DNA from: Saprospiraceae bacterium
GTDB taxonomy: Bacteria > Bacteroidota > Bacteroidia > Chitinophagales > Saprospiraceae
Length of the DNA stretch: 33,047 nt
Direction of reading: 5' to 3'
NCBI GenBank assembly: GCA_028277915.1
Contig: JANQFJ010000099.1
Span: 1-33,047, forward strand
Shown here: positions 16,740 through 23,722 of the stretch, piece after piece
Layout of the letters: each line of letters opens with the position of its first letter
How positions within the stretch are numbered: the first letter of the stretch is position 1
Translations under genes and position numbers: made by a program
Notes under the pieces: generated by a model
What the model was told of the DNA's origin: nothing
Databases searched by the model: none
Seen by the model: only the letters and a program-made list of their open reading frames with translations

Positions 16740-16918
16740 TTAATTTAGCAAAAGAGAACACTCCATGCTGTGTTTCACAGCAACCAACTACCACACTTTA
16801 TTTAATCCCTTCGACTTTTTTTAATTCACTATGCAGATCCGAAAGATCCCAAAACCGACCCCTTCTCAACATCCAACTGTTTTAGCTATTGTAGGAAAAT
16901 CGAGAAGGGGCTTTTTTT
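16740..16918 (+). ncRNA. Candidate small RNA or structured 3' UTR
   Basis: Gene-free stretch with two hairpins. The first is TGCTGTG-TTT-CACAGCA at 16766-16782. The second is a terminator-like structure at 16859-16918. A near-match to the -7 box (TAATTTAG, 16741-16748) sits just ahead. The RNA could start here as an independent sRNA or be processed from the 3' end of the carbonic-anhydrase-like transcript. I do not recognise an RNA family. Strictly a candidate. Confidence 0.35.
16859..16918 (+). terminator. Long-loop intrinsic terminator
   Basis: CCCCTTCTC (16859-16867) pairs perfectly with GAGAAGGGG (16902-16910) across a 34-base loop, followed by C and seven T (16912-16918). The T tract faces the plus strand and overlaps the stop codon of the convergent SET-domain gene. 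It would end the operon leading from DUF3137/TraB or a small RNA in the gap. Confidence 0.7.
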
Positions 16919-17306
16919 ATCTTTTTTCAAACCAGACTTTTGACTGGTCTTTTGGGTCACCGTTGTAATTAAAAGTGATTTCTTCGCCGGCTTCAATGTC
17001 TTTGATAGCGTATATTTTTATACACAGCTCTTCATAATCCACTAAATATTTTGCATTTGGACGGTGTGAATGGTTGTAAATTGAACCATAACCCAGGGCA
17101 ATTGCACCGCTTTTGTCATCTTCACCCCAGGCAAAATAATAATCGAAAAGTGTGGTTTTTTTAATCATTTCCATATCCTTTGGAGGGATAAAAAGAACAG
17201 GGCAAATCTCAATGATACTCCCTTCAGGGATCAGCCTTGCACAAAACACACCTCTGTCGTGGATTTTGCTTGATGCTACATATAAATAAGGAACTTGCTG
17301 ACTCAT
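16917..17306 (-). CDS. SET-domain protein
   Basis: Compact SET domain of 129 residues and nothing else. RGVF (18-21) followed by IPEGSIIE is the opening strand pair. GYGSIYNHSHRPN (72-84) contains the NHS motif that forms the pseudoknot and cofactor site, and EEITFNYNGD (108-117) is the closing motif with the catalytic-position Tyr. SET proteins use S-adenosylmethionine to methylate lysines. Short free-standing bacterial members exist, but their targets are mostly unknown. The start codon overlaps the stop of the upstream EamA gene by one base (TAATG), so translation is probably coupled. No zinc-binding pre- or post-SET cysteines are present. Confidence 0.88.
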   Translation of the reverse strand: MSQQVPYLYVASSKIHDRGVFCARLIPEGSIIEICPVLFIPPKDMEMIKKTTLFDYYFAWGEDDKSGAIALGYGSIYNHSHRPNAKYLVDYEELCIKIYAIKDIEAGEEITFNYNGDPKDQSKVWFEKR

Positions 17307-18244
17307 TATTTCCTGGAAATATAGACTCCTGATAAAATTAAAATCATGCCGATCAAATGGTAAAAAGTAATTGGTTCACCTACAACTGCTCCCCACATAA
17401 TGGCTACCATAGGTATCAAATAGCTCACCATTGATGAAAAAACGGCATCAGTCAATTGAACCAATCTAAAAAATACTACAGTGGCTATGACGGTTCCGAA
17501 AATGGACAAAATACTAATATAGCCCAATGCTGCCCAACCATTATCTTTCTCAACTAAAACTGCTGTGAAATCTGAATAAAATAGATAACCCAGGGCCGGA
17601 ATTCCAATCAATACAAATGAGACTGCACTTATAGTCAAGGCATTCATGTTTTGCAAATAGGCGCCAACGGTATTAGCACTTGAAGCATAAAGCAAACTGC
17701 CCAAAACGACCAGCAATCCATACCAAATATTGCCTTCAACTCCAGCTTCTTTGCCAAACAATATCAATAAAACAGCTCCTGCCAAGCCTACCAAAACGCC
17801 AACAACTTTTGTCCAGAAAAAAGGTGTTTTATAAAAAAGAATACCAAGTGCCAGCGTGAAAAGTGGCGTCAAAGAACTTAAAACACCAGTAATTGAGCTA
17901 CTAATTTGGGTTTGCGCGTATGCAAATAAAAAAGCTGGAAAAAAACTTCCGGCAAATCCCACAATAGCCAAATGTTTCAGCTTTGACCAATCAATTTTTT
18001 TAAATCGAAGAATGAAAATTGGTAAAAATGCTAAAGCTGTGATACTTATTCTCAAACAGGCAACTTGTTCGGGGCTAAATGCTTCGAGCCCTTTTTTAAT
18101 TAAAACATAGGAACTTCCCCAAACCAATCCAAGTAATCCTAAAAGAAGCCATGCTTTGAGGTTGGGAGGTTTAGATATTTGGCTTATTTTTGACGGCACG
18201 AAGGTGAATGATTTAGGCTGCAAATATAAAAGAATTCCTTTCAA
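17306..18244 (-). CDS. EamA/DMT family transporter
   Basis: Drug/metabolite transporter with about ten membrane helices in two EamA repeats. The first starts at KAWLLLGLLGLVWGSSYVLI and carries FSPEQVACLRISI; the second ends in PITFYHLIGMILILSGVY. The usual family length is near 300. With ATG 18244 the protein has 312 residues, but a GTG at 18199 gives 297 residues starting just before SKISQISKPPN. That start is attractive because a -7 box lies at 18228-18221, inside the longer version. Substrate unknown (amino acids or metabolites are common). It sits 32 bases after the epimerase gene and overlaps the SET gene by one base. Confidence 0.88.
   Translation of the reverse strand: MKGILLYLQPKSFTFVPSKISQISKPPNLKAWLLLGLLGLVWGSSYVLIKKGLEAFSPEQVACLRISITALAFLPIFILRFKKIDWSKLKHLAIVGFAGSFFPAFLFAYAQTQISSSITGVLSSLTPLFTLALGILFYKTPFFWTKVVGVLVGLAGAVLLILFGKEAGVEGNIWYGLLVVLGSLLYASSANTVGAYLQNMNALTISAVSFVLIGIPALGYLFYSDFTAVLVEKDNGWAALGYISILSIFGTVIATVVFFRLVQLTDAVFSSMVSYLIPMVAIMWGAVVGEPITFYHLIGMILILSGVYISRK
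18221..18228 (-). promoter_or_regulatory. Possible internal promoter for the EamA-SET genes
   Basis: Minus strand TATATTTG matches TAnnTTTG. It lies within the first codons of the longest EamA frame and about 22 bases before the alternative GTG start at 18199, favouring that start. No clear -33 TTG at the standard spacing. Confidence 0.3.
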
Positions 18245-18276
18245 GATTAACGATGAAAGCCAAATAGTGAAATCTA

Positions 18277-19284
18277 TTATTTTGATAAAATTATTTCTTC
18301 GATTATTTGTTCTTCCTTACTCCTTGAAATGCCTGCAATTGGTTCCGGAAATCTTAGTTTTTTATAATAATTGAACGTTTTTAGGATGGATTCCTTAAAT
18401 GGGGTGAATGCTGTTTTAAAATCTGATTTTACTTTTTTATTATCAAAAAGCGCAATACTTTTTCCTTCAAAATTTGTGCACAATGGGATGTCTTGCCAGG
18501 GTGATAATTCATGTTTTTCAGCTGTTGATTTAGGAAGATGGACATATGCCGGACTCTTTTTTGCAACCATTGCAATTGTATCGTACAATTGGCTCAAAGG
18601 TATGATATCATGTGTCATCACATTATAATGGCTTCGATGTTTTTCAATATCAATGGCTTCTCGCATGATGGCTGCCAAATCTTCGACAAAGGTGAAGTTA
18701 AGTCGCTCTTTTCCTCCATTTGGGATGAGTGTTTTTTGGAATTTATTGATACGATGTATCCAATAATACATTCGGTCGGTGTGATCGTATTTCCCATAAA
18801 CAAGTGCAGGCCTTAAAATGATTTTATCTAACCAATCCTGTTCGTTCAGGATATCTTCACAAGCTGTCTTTTTTTCTCCGTAAAACTTATATTTTTCGGG
18901 ATCTTGGATTTGAGATTTAGAGTAAGAAAACTTTTCAAAATGTTCATCAATGAGTTGATTTTCATTGTTTAATATTTTAAAGACGGACATCGTTGAAATA
19001 AAAATATATCGTCCAACTTTCCCTTTCAACTTTGGAATCAATAATTCAAAGGAGGAAGGCAAATAGCATGAAATATCAACGATAATGTCCCAATCCTTTT
19101 TTGCGATTTCAAGAATGTCATCAGTATAACGATCGCCTGTAATTCGCTGTAGATCAGGGAAAAGGTGAGTGTTGGTAGTTCCCCTGTGAAACAAGGTGAT
19201 GTTATAATTTTCTTCAGTCTGAATCAATTCTGTAAAAACCCGGCCAATGAAATTAGTGCCGCCTAGGATCAGGATGTTTTTCAT
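18277..19284 (-). CDS. NAD(P)-dependent epimerase/dehydratase family protein
   Basis: Extended short-chain dehydrogenase of 335 residues from the ATG at 19284. The longer frame to 19320 adds an unlikely N-terminus, while MKNILILGGTNFIG puts the dinucleotide-binding motif right at the start. Other features are LFHRGTT after strand 2, IVDISCY, FISTMSVF, the YGEKK stretch at the catalytic Tyr-x3-Lys position, and LRPALVYGKYD. The layout resembles the sugar-nucleotide epimerase-like CSP41/isoflavone-reductase branch. The substrate is unknown. It is the first gene of a possible minus-strand unit with the EamA and SET genes. Confidence 0.88.
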   Translation of the reverse strand: MKNILILGGTNFIGRVFTELIQTEENYNITLFHRGTTNTHLFPDLQRITGDRYTDDILEIAKKDWDIIVDISCYLPSSFELLIPKLKGKVGRYIFISTMSVFKILNNENQLIDEHFEKFSYSKSQIQDPEKYKFYGEKKTACEDILNEQDWLDKIILRPALVYGKYDHTDRMYYWIHRINKFQKTLIPNGGKERLNFTFVEDLAAIMREAIDIEKHRSHYNVMTHDIIPLSQLYDTIAMVAKKSPAYVHLPKSTAEKHELSPWQDIPLCTNFEGKSIALFDNKKVKSDFKTAFTPFKESILKTFNYYKKLRFPEPIAGISRSKEEQIIEEIILSK

Positions 19285-19308
19285 TTTTTTATGGCAAAAA
19301 TAAAAGAA

Positions 19309-19334
19309 AAGGGCATCCATTGAGAGATGCCCTT
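19309..19334 (-). terminator. Intrinsic terminator of the flotillin operon
   Basis: Nine-base arms (19309-19317 and 19326-19334, core GGGCATC/GATGCCC) with an 8-base loop. On the minus strand the stem is followed by a T-rich tract (19308 to about 19296). It lies 23 bases after the flotillin stop and just before the epimerase start. Confidence 0.82.
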
Positions 19335-19356
19335 CCTAAAAATTGGGTTTTTAGGA

Positions 19357-20799
19357 CTATTCTTTTTTATCCGATTTAGGCAGTTCTTTAACTTCAACGA
19401 TTTCATCTTTTTCATTGCCATTTTCCGGAGTATTTTTATTGCCAAGATATTGTGGCAAATCCATTCCGGCCATATTGAACAAATCATTTAACGGAGGTAC
19501 AGATTTGTACAGCCCTGAAACAAACTTGGAAGTGGAATTGCCTTCTCCTTCTTTGTTGCCCCCTTCCCATACGGTGACTTTATCGATTTTAATATTTTTG
19601 ATGGCCTCAACCTGAGTGGCTACTAATTCTTCGAGTTTGTCAGCGATCAACATCAAAACGGCATCTTTTGAATTGCCTCCTGCAGCTTTCACAATGCGAT
19701 CAAACCCTTCAGCTTGCTTGCTCAATATTTCATACATACCTTTCGCTTCCGCCTCTTTTTTCATAAAAATTGCATCAGCTTCACCTTTTGCAAGCGCTCT
19801 GATTTGTTCTGCTTCCGCTTCAGCATCAATCACGAGCTTTTCTTTATCAATCTGCGCCTGAACGATAGTGTCAGCCTGTCGTGTTGCCATTTCCCTGGCA
19901 GCCCTGGCTTCTTCAGCTTCCTTCTCAGCAAGATAGGCTTCTTCGAGGGCTTTTGCTTTTTGGATTTTTTCAGCAGCTGTTGCCAAACGTAGTGATTCAG
20001 CCTCCTTCACCTGCCGTTCTGCATTGGATTGTGCGATTTTGATTTTTGCAAGATTAGCACCATCAATGGATTTTGCTTCTGCTTCCGCTTCACCAATCGA
20101 AGCACCAGCGTTTGCATCAGAGACCTGAATTCTTTCATCCTTATTCGCATTCGCTTGTCCAATTGATCCGTCACGGTTTTTCTCGGCAACGCTCATTTTT
20201 GCATCATTGATCGCCTTTGCAGCTGCTTCTTTACCCAGTGCTTCGATATAACCGGATTCGTCTTGAATGTCGGTTACGTTTACGTTAATCAGTGAAAGAC
20301 CGATTTTTCTAAGTTCTGCACCTACGTTTGTAGAAACATTTGAAAGAAATTTGTCACGATCAGCATTGATTTCTTCAATATCCATGGTAGCTACCACCAA
20401 ACGGAGTTGCCCGAAAATGATATCTTTTGCAATATCCCGAATCTGGTCTTGTGATTTACCCAACAACCTTTCAGCGGCGTTGAGCATCACGCCTTCCTGG
20501 TTGGAGATACCCACCGTAAATCGTGAAGGAACAGACACCCTGATATTTTGTTTACTCAAAGCTCCCTGCAAATCCACGTCTATCGAAATAGGAGTGAGGT
20601 CCAGGTATTCATAATCCTGTATCACTGGCCAGACAAAATCGGCACCACCTGCAAGGCATTTTGCAGATCCACTGCCTGTTCGGCCATAAATTACCAAAAT
20701 TTTGTCTGAGGGACATCGCTTATAACGGGAAGCACCCCACATGAGCATAATAAATACAAGTCCAATTAAACCGATTCCGATGATGAGTACTTGATCCAT
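19357..20799 (-). CDS. Flotillin-family SPFH protein (YqiK/FloT-like)
   Basis: Membrane-scaffold protein of 480 residues from ATG 20799 (MDQVLIIGIGLIGLVFIML, a membrane anchor). The upstream extension to 20868 is not needed. An SPFH/Band 7 domain covers about 30-200 (CPSDKILVIYGRTG, ISIDVDLQGALSKQNIRV, NAAERLLG, LRLVVATMDIEEIN). A long Ala/Glu-rich coiled coil (about 215-380, with AEAEAKSIDGAN and AEKEAEEARAAREMATRQA) is the flotillin signature. The C-terminus is polar. Flotillins assemble into rings or patches organising membrane microdomains. Downstream of the NfeD-like gene in one operon, the classical YuaF-YuaG/YqiJ-YqiK arrangement. Confidence 0.93.
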   Translation of the reverse strand: MDQVLIIGIGLIGLVFIMLMWGASRYKRCPSDKILVIYGRTGSGSAKCLAGGADFVWPVIQDYEYLDLTPISIDVDLQGALSKQNIRVSVPSRFTVGISNQEGVMLNAAERLLGKSQDQIRDIAKDIIFGQLRLVVATMDIEEINADRDKFLSNVSTNVGAELRKIGLSLINVNVTDIQDESGYIEALGKEAAAKAINDAKMSVAEKNRDGSIGQANANKDERIQVSDANAGASIGEAEAEAKSIDGANLAKIKIAQSNAERQVKEAESLRLATAAEKIQKAKALEEAYLAEKEAEEARAAREMATRQADTIVQAQIDKEKLVIDAEAEAEQIRALAKGEADAIFMKKEAEAKGMYEILSKQAEGFDRIVKAAGGNSKDAVLMLIADKLEELVATQVEAIKNIKIDKVTVWEGGNKEGEGNSTSKFVSGLYKSVPPLNDLFNMAGMDLPQYLGNKNTPENGNEKDEIVEVKELPKSDKKE

Positions 20800-20921
20800 A
20801 TTGATTAGTTTTTTAAGATTGAAAATGATTTTTTGTAAAAGTTGTGGCATTGCCATACATGCCTGCAAAGCAGCACTTGTGATTGTTTTAACTTATTTTT
20901 CGTTAAAAATTGGGTTATTTT

Positions 20922-21539
20922 TTAATTTTTCAAGAAGTAATCTGCTTGTTCGACCAGTATTAAATTATCATCTATAATTTCGACGACTTTAACAGCGGAA
21001 CCCGTAGGTAATGCATCTCCGTTGGTGACTGCATCCACTTCTTTCAAAGCGCCTTGTACTTTGATGTGTACTTTCCCTTGACCGTTTTTATTGGCAGGAA
21101 TCGATAGATATACCTCGCCTGTGCTGTAAAGTGCTTTCGACAAATTGACATTGCCTTCTTCCGTCAGTTTTGTAAACATATAAATAATATATCCCACGAT
21201 AAACATTGCCGCCAAACCAGCCAGACTTGAAAATCCAATAGCTGCCCAAATGCCTCCTCCTGCATTCAATACTAATACTCCTGTCCATCCAAAAAAAGTA
21301 AAAAAAGCAATTATACTCCGAACGGATAATAATGTAAAGCTAGGGTCGAGGTGATACTCGCCGTGTGTATCAATATCTGTATGGACATCAACATCGGTAT
21401 CTGTATCAAAATCCAATCCTATTAGACTTACTACAAACTGGATGAGGAATAATACACTAAATACCAGAGATATTCCCCAAAAAACTTTTTCGGTACTGCT
21501 CAATGGCCCCCACCAATCTTCAAAAAACAATAACACCAT
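20922..21539 (-). CDS. NfeD/YqiJ-like membrane protein with OB-fold
   Basis: Protein of 205 residues, partner of the flotillin downstream (122-base gap). It has membrane segments near 18-41, 75-95 and 98-122, and a C-terminal OB-fold-like domain (about 130-200: TGEVYLSIPANKNGQGKVHIKV, SAVKVVEIIDDNLILVE), as in NfeD-type proteins. Between the first two helices is a striking Asp/His-rich stretch at 43-65 (alternating D-x-D, with H53, H59 and H63), which could bind metal. ATG 21539 starts MVLLFFEDWWG. The NfeD1b/YuaF and YqiJ families regularly accompany flotillins. Confidence 0.85.
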   Translation of the reverse strand: MVLLFFEDWWGPLSSTEKVFWGISLVFSVLFLIQFVVSLIGLDFDTDTDVDVHTDIDTHGEYHLDPSFTLLSVRSIIAFFTFFGWTGVLVLNAGGGIWAAIGFSSLAGLAAMFIVGYIIYMFTKLTEEGNVNLSKALYSTGEVYLSIPANKNGQGKVHIKVQGALKEVDAVTNGDALPTGSAVKVVEIIDDNLILVEQADYFLKN

Positions 21540-21872
21540 GGCTTGTATTGTTGCGGTTGATTAGTTGATCAATATAACCGGTTTTAGCAATAATCCAATA
21601 AGTGATTCCGGTTGATTCATTTTTGTGCTCTCAAGATCTTAATACTTATTGGTGAATCAATTGCTTTAAAGATCACAAAAAATGTTAAAATTTTCACAAT
21701 TCATCGACAAACTATTTAGTATCATCGTCAAATTTTTGATAAATGTTTTATTTAAAAACATACCGCATTGCAACCTTTGTTTTAATTCTTTTTAACTTTG
21801 TGCTTCTCTATGGGGCATCGCTTAGTTTGAGTTCAAAAAGATCATTTACTTTTAAACAACATACCATACAAA
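21540..21872. other. Divergent intergenic region with repeats and prs promoter
   Basis: 333 bases between the NfeD-like gene and prs. Near the NfeD side, CGGTTGATT occurs at 21554-21562 and again at 21609-21617, with an 8-base palindrome TTGATCAA at 21565-21572 between them, a possible operator. The prs promoter is at 21768-21800. A 37-codon hydrophobic frame (21682-21795) is not convincing. Confidence 0.45.
21768..21800 (+). promoter_or_regulatory. Promoter of prs
   Basis: TTG at 21768-21770 and TAACTTTG at 21793-21800, spacing 22, fit the Bacteroidota -33/-7 pattern. The GTG start of prs follows 72 bases after the -7 box. Confidence 0.45.
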
Positions 21873-22802
21873 GTGGACGTAAAACTTTTCTCAGGAACCA
21901 ATTCAGAATACCTTGCTGATAGAATTGCTGATTATTACGGTTATTCGTTGGGTGACATGACGCTCCAACGATTCAGCGATGGTGAAATGCAGCCAATCAT
22001 CAATGAATCTGTGCGCGGGAGTTATGTGTTTTTCATTCAATCAACTTTCGCACCTGCGGATAATTTGCTTGAACTGTTGTTATTGATAGATACTGCCAAA
22101 CGAGCTTCTGCTGGATATATCGTTGCTGTAATACCATATTTTGGATACGCTCGTCAGGATCGAAAAGACAAACCCCGGGTTCCTATTTCAGCTAAATTGA
22201 TCGCGACGATCATCCAGGCGGCGGGTGCAAACCGAATTATGACTATGGATTTGCATGCTGATCAGATTCAGGGATTTTTTGATATACCGGTGGATCATTT
22301 GAAAAGCGAAGCGATTTTCATTCCTTATCTGAAAAATCAGGATTTGTCGAATGTCACTTTTGCTTCGCCAGATGTGGGAGGAGTAAAACGGGCAAGGACT
22401 TATGCCAAATATTTTGCAAGGGATTTGGTGATCTGCGATAAATACCGCAAGCGAGCAAATGAAGTTGCAGGAATGACGGTCATCGGTGATGTGACAGGTG
22501 CTGATGTGATTTTAGTTGACGATATTGTTGATACCGCAGGTACATTGTGTAGAGCAGCAGATATTATAACTGAAAAAGGAGCGAGAAGTGTCCGTGTGTT
22601 ATGTACTCATCCCGTACTTTCAGGAAAAGCATATGAAAATATTGAGAATTCAAAAATTGAAGAGGTAATCGTTTGTGATACGCTCCCGCTTAGAAAAGAA
22701 TCTTCAAAAATCAAGGTGCTTTCAACCGCCAAACTTTTTGCCAGAGCAATAAGAAATATGCATGAACATCGCTCTATTTCCGCACTTTTTGTTGAAAAAT
22801 AA
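21873..22802 (+). CDS. prs: Ribose-phosphate pyrophosphokinase (PRPP synthetase)
   Basis: Makes phosphoribosyl pyrophosphate from ribose 5-phosphate and ATP, for purine, pyrimidine, His and Trp synthesis. It has 309 residues, normal length. LFSGTNSEYLADRIA opens the N-terminal domain, YFGYARQDRKDKPR is the catalytic flexible region, MTMDLHADQIQGFFDIPVDH is the conserved family signature, and ILVDDIVDTAGT (D216-D217) is the PRPP-binding loop. CDKYRKRAN replaces the more usual DKRR context. The start is GTG 21873, which matches the family start (VKLFSGT). Followed 156 bases on by rplY, the conserved order in this phylum. Confidence 0.97.
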   Translation: MDVKLFSGTNSEYLADRIADYYGYSLGDMTLQRFSDGEMQPIINESVRGSYVFFIQSTFAPADNLLELLLLIDTAKRASAGYIVAVIPYFGYARQDRKDKPRVPISAKLIATIIQAAGANRIMTMDLHADQIQGFFDIPVDHLKSEAIFIPYLKNQDLSNVTFASPDVGGVKRARTYAKYFARDLVICDKYRKRANEVAGMTVIGDVTGADVILVDDIVDTAGTLCRAADIITEKGARSVRVLCTHPVLSGKAYENIENSKIEEVIVCDTLPLRKESSKIKVLSTAKLFARAIRNMHEHRSISALFVEK

Positions 22803-22884
22803 AGGCAAAGGGTTTTTTTACAAAAAATATTGACCGATTTACATTCCAATGCTTTGATTTTCTGTATTTCTAAAAATATTTGAT

Positions 22885-22892
22885 TATCTTTG
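22885..22892 (+). promoter_or_regulatory. -7 box of the rplY promoter
   Basis: TATCTTTG is an exact TAnnTTTG box followed by CG, about 66 bases before rplY. The nearest TTTG upstream (22853-22856) is 28 bases away, longer than usual. Confidence 0.42.
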
Positions 22893-22958
22893 CGTGCATT
22901 TTTAATAAACCTATTTAGGAAAAACAATTTTCTAAACATTTAGATAAAGTAAAAAGAT

Positions 22959-23624
22959 ATGGAATCCATTGCCATAAAAGGAAATAAAAGAACAGATTTG
23001 GGTAAGCGAGCTGCTAAATTGGCCAGACAGACCAATGAAGTACCCTGTGTGATTTATGGAGGTGAAAATGTAGTTCACTTTACTGCTCCAGTTCTTGATT
23101 TTACCAAGCTGGTTTATACAGCTGATTTCAATTTGGTTGAGATTGAGGTAGATGGAAAAACTTATAAATGTATCCTTAAGGATATGCAGTTTCACCCAGT
23201 AACAGATAATCTAATGCACATAGATTTTCTGGAATTGGTTGATGGGCAAGCAATCAAAGTAGAGCTTCCGGTTCGCTTTAAAGGACAAGCTCCCGGAGTG
23301 AAAACCGGTGGTAAATTGTACCAAAAATTGAGGACTGTTAAAATTAAAACTACTCCTGAGCATCTGGTTGATGAGTTGTTAGTAGATGTTTCTGAATTAC
23401 AGTTAGGACAATCCATTCGTGTTCGTGATATCGAAATCAGCAAAGAAATGGAAATGATGACTACTCCTGGTATTCCGGTTGCTTCTGTTGAAGTACCTCG
23501 TGCGCTACGTAGTCTTGAAGCTGAAGAAGAAGAAGCTGCTGCCGCTGAAGCTGCTGCTGCAGAAGCTGCCGCTGCCGAAGGTGGTGAAGCAACAGAAGGT
23601 GATACTCCTCCTTCGGCAGAATAA
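22959..23624 (+). CDS. rplY: 50S ribosomal protein L25 (Ctc/TL5 form)
   Basis: Binds 5S rRNA in the large subunit. It has 221 residues, the long two-domain CTC form. The N-terminal L25 domain (1-95) has IKGNKRTDLGKRAAK, VPCVIYGG and LKDMQFHPVTDNLMHIDFLEL. The second beta domain (about 96-185) has KVELPVRFKGQAPGVKTGGKL and the final TPGIPVASVEVPRA. The tail (about 188-221) is an Ala/Glu low-complexity run with EAAAA-type units, probably disordered. ATG 22959. Expressed from its own -7 box, or with prs, and closed by the hairpin at 23671. Confidence 0.96.
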   Translation: MESIAIKGNKRTDLGKRAAKLARQTNEVPCVIYGGENVVHFTAPVLDFTKLVYTADFNLVEIEVDGKTYKCILKDMQFHPVTDNLMHIDFLELVDGQAIKVELPVRFKGQAPGVKTGGKLYQKLRTVKIKTTPEHLVDELLVDVSELQLGQSIRVRDIEISKEMEMMTTPGIPVASVEVPRALRSLEAEEEEAAAAEAAAAEAAAAEGGEATEGDTPPSAE

Positions 23625-23670
23625 AAAACATTGATTTAAGCACACACTTAATCAAAATAACCCTATTTTT

Positions 23671-23708
23671 AAGAGACGTAAGTTATTAACTTACGTCTCT
23701 TTTATTTT
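23671..23708 (+). terminator. Strong intrinsic terminator after rplY
   Basis: Perfect 14-base arms (23671-23684 and 23688-23701) with a 3-base loop, followed by TTTATTTT. It is preceded by a T-rich run rather than an A tract, so it acts mainly on the plus strand. Confidence 0.93.
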
Positions 23709-23722
23709 GCAATAAATCGATT

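Noticed and set aside
16831..16970. Short plus-strand frame running through the long-loop terminator
   Set aside because: It passes through the terminator stem and into the SET gene antisense; no protein-like features.
19285..19320. N-terminal extension of the epimerase
   Set aside because: Twelve extra residues overlap the terminator hairpin of the flotillin operon; the Rossmann motif starts right at the internal Met.
19616..19861. Ser/Ala-rich frame opposite the flotillin coiled coil
   Set aside because: Antisense shadow of an Ala/Glu-rich coding region; the flotillin frame has clear domain support.
21682..21795. 37-codon hydrophobic frame upstream of prs
   Set aside because: Very AT-rich, ends within the prs -7 box, no ribosome site and no recognisable motif; probably chance.
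23461..23655. Gln/Leu-rich frame antisense to the end of rplY
   Set aside because: It is the complement of the Ala/Glu repeat codons of L25; low-complexity shadow.
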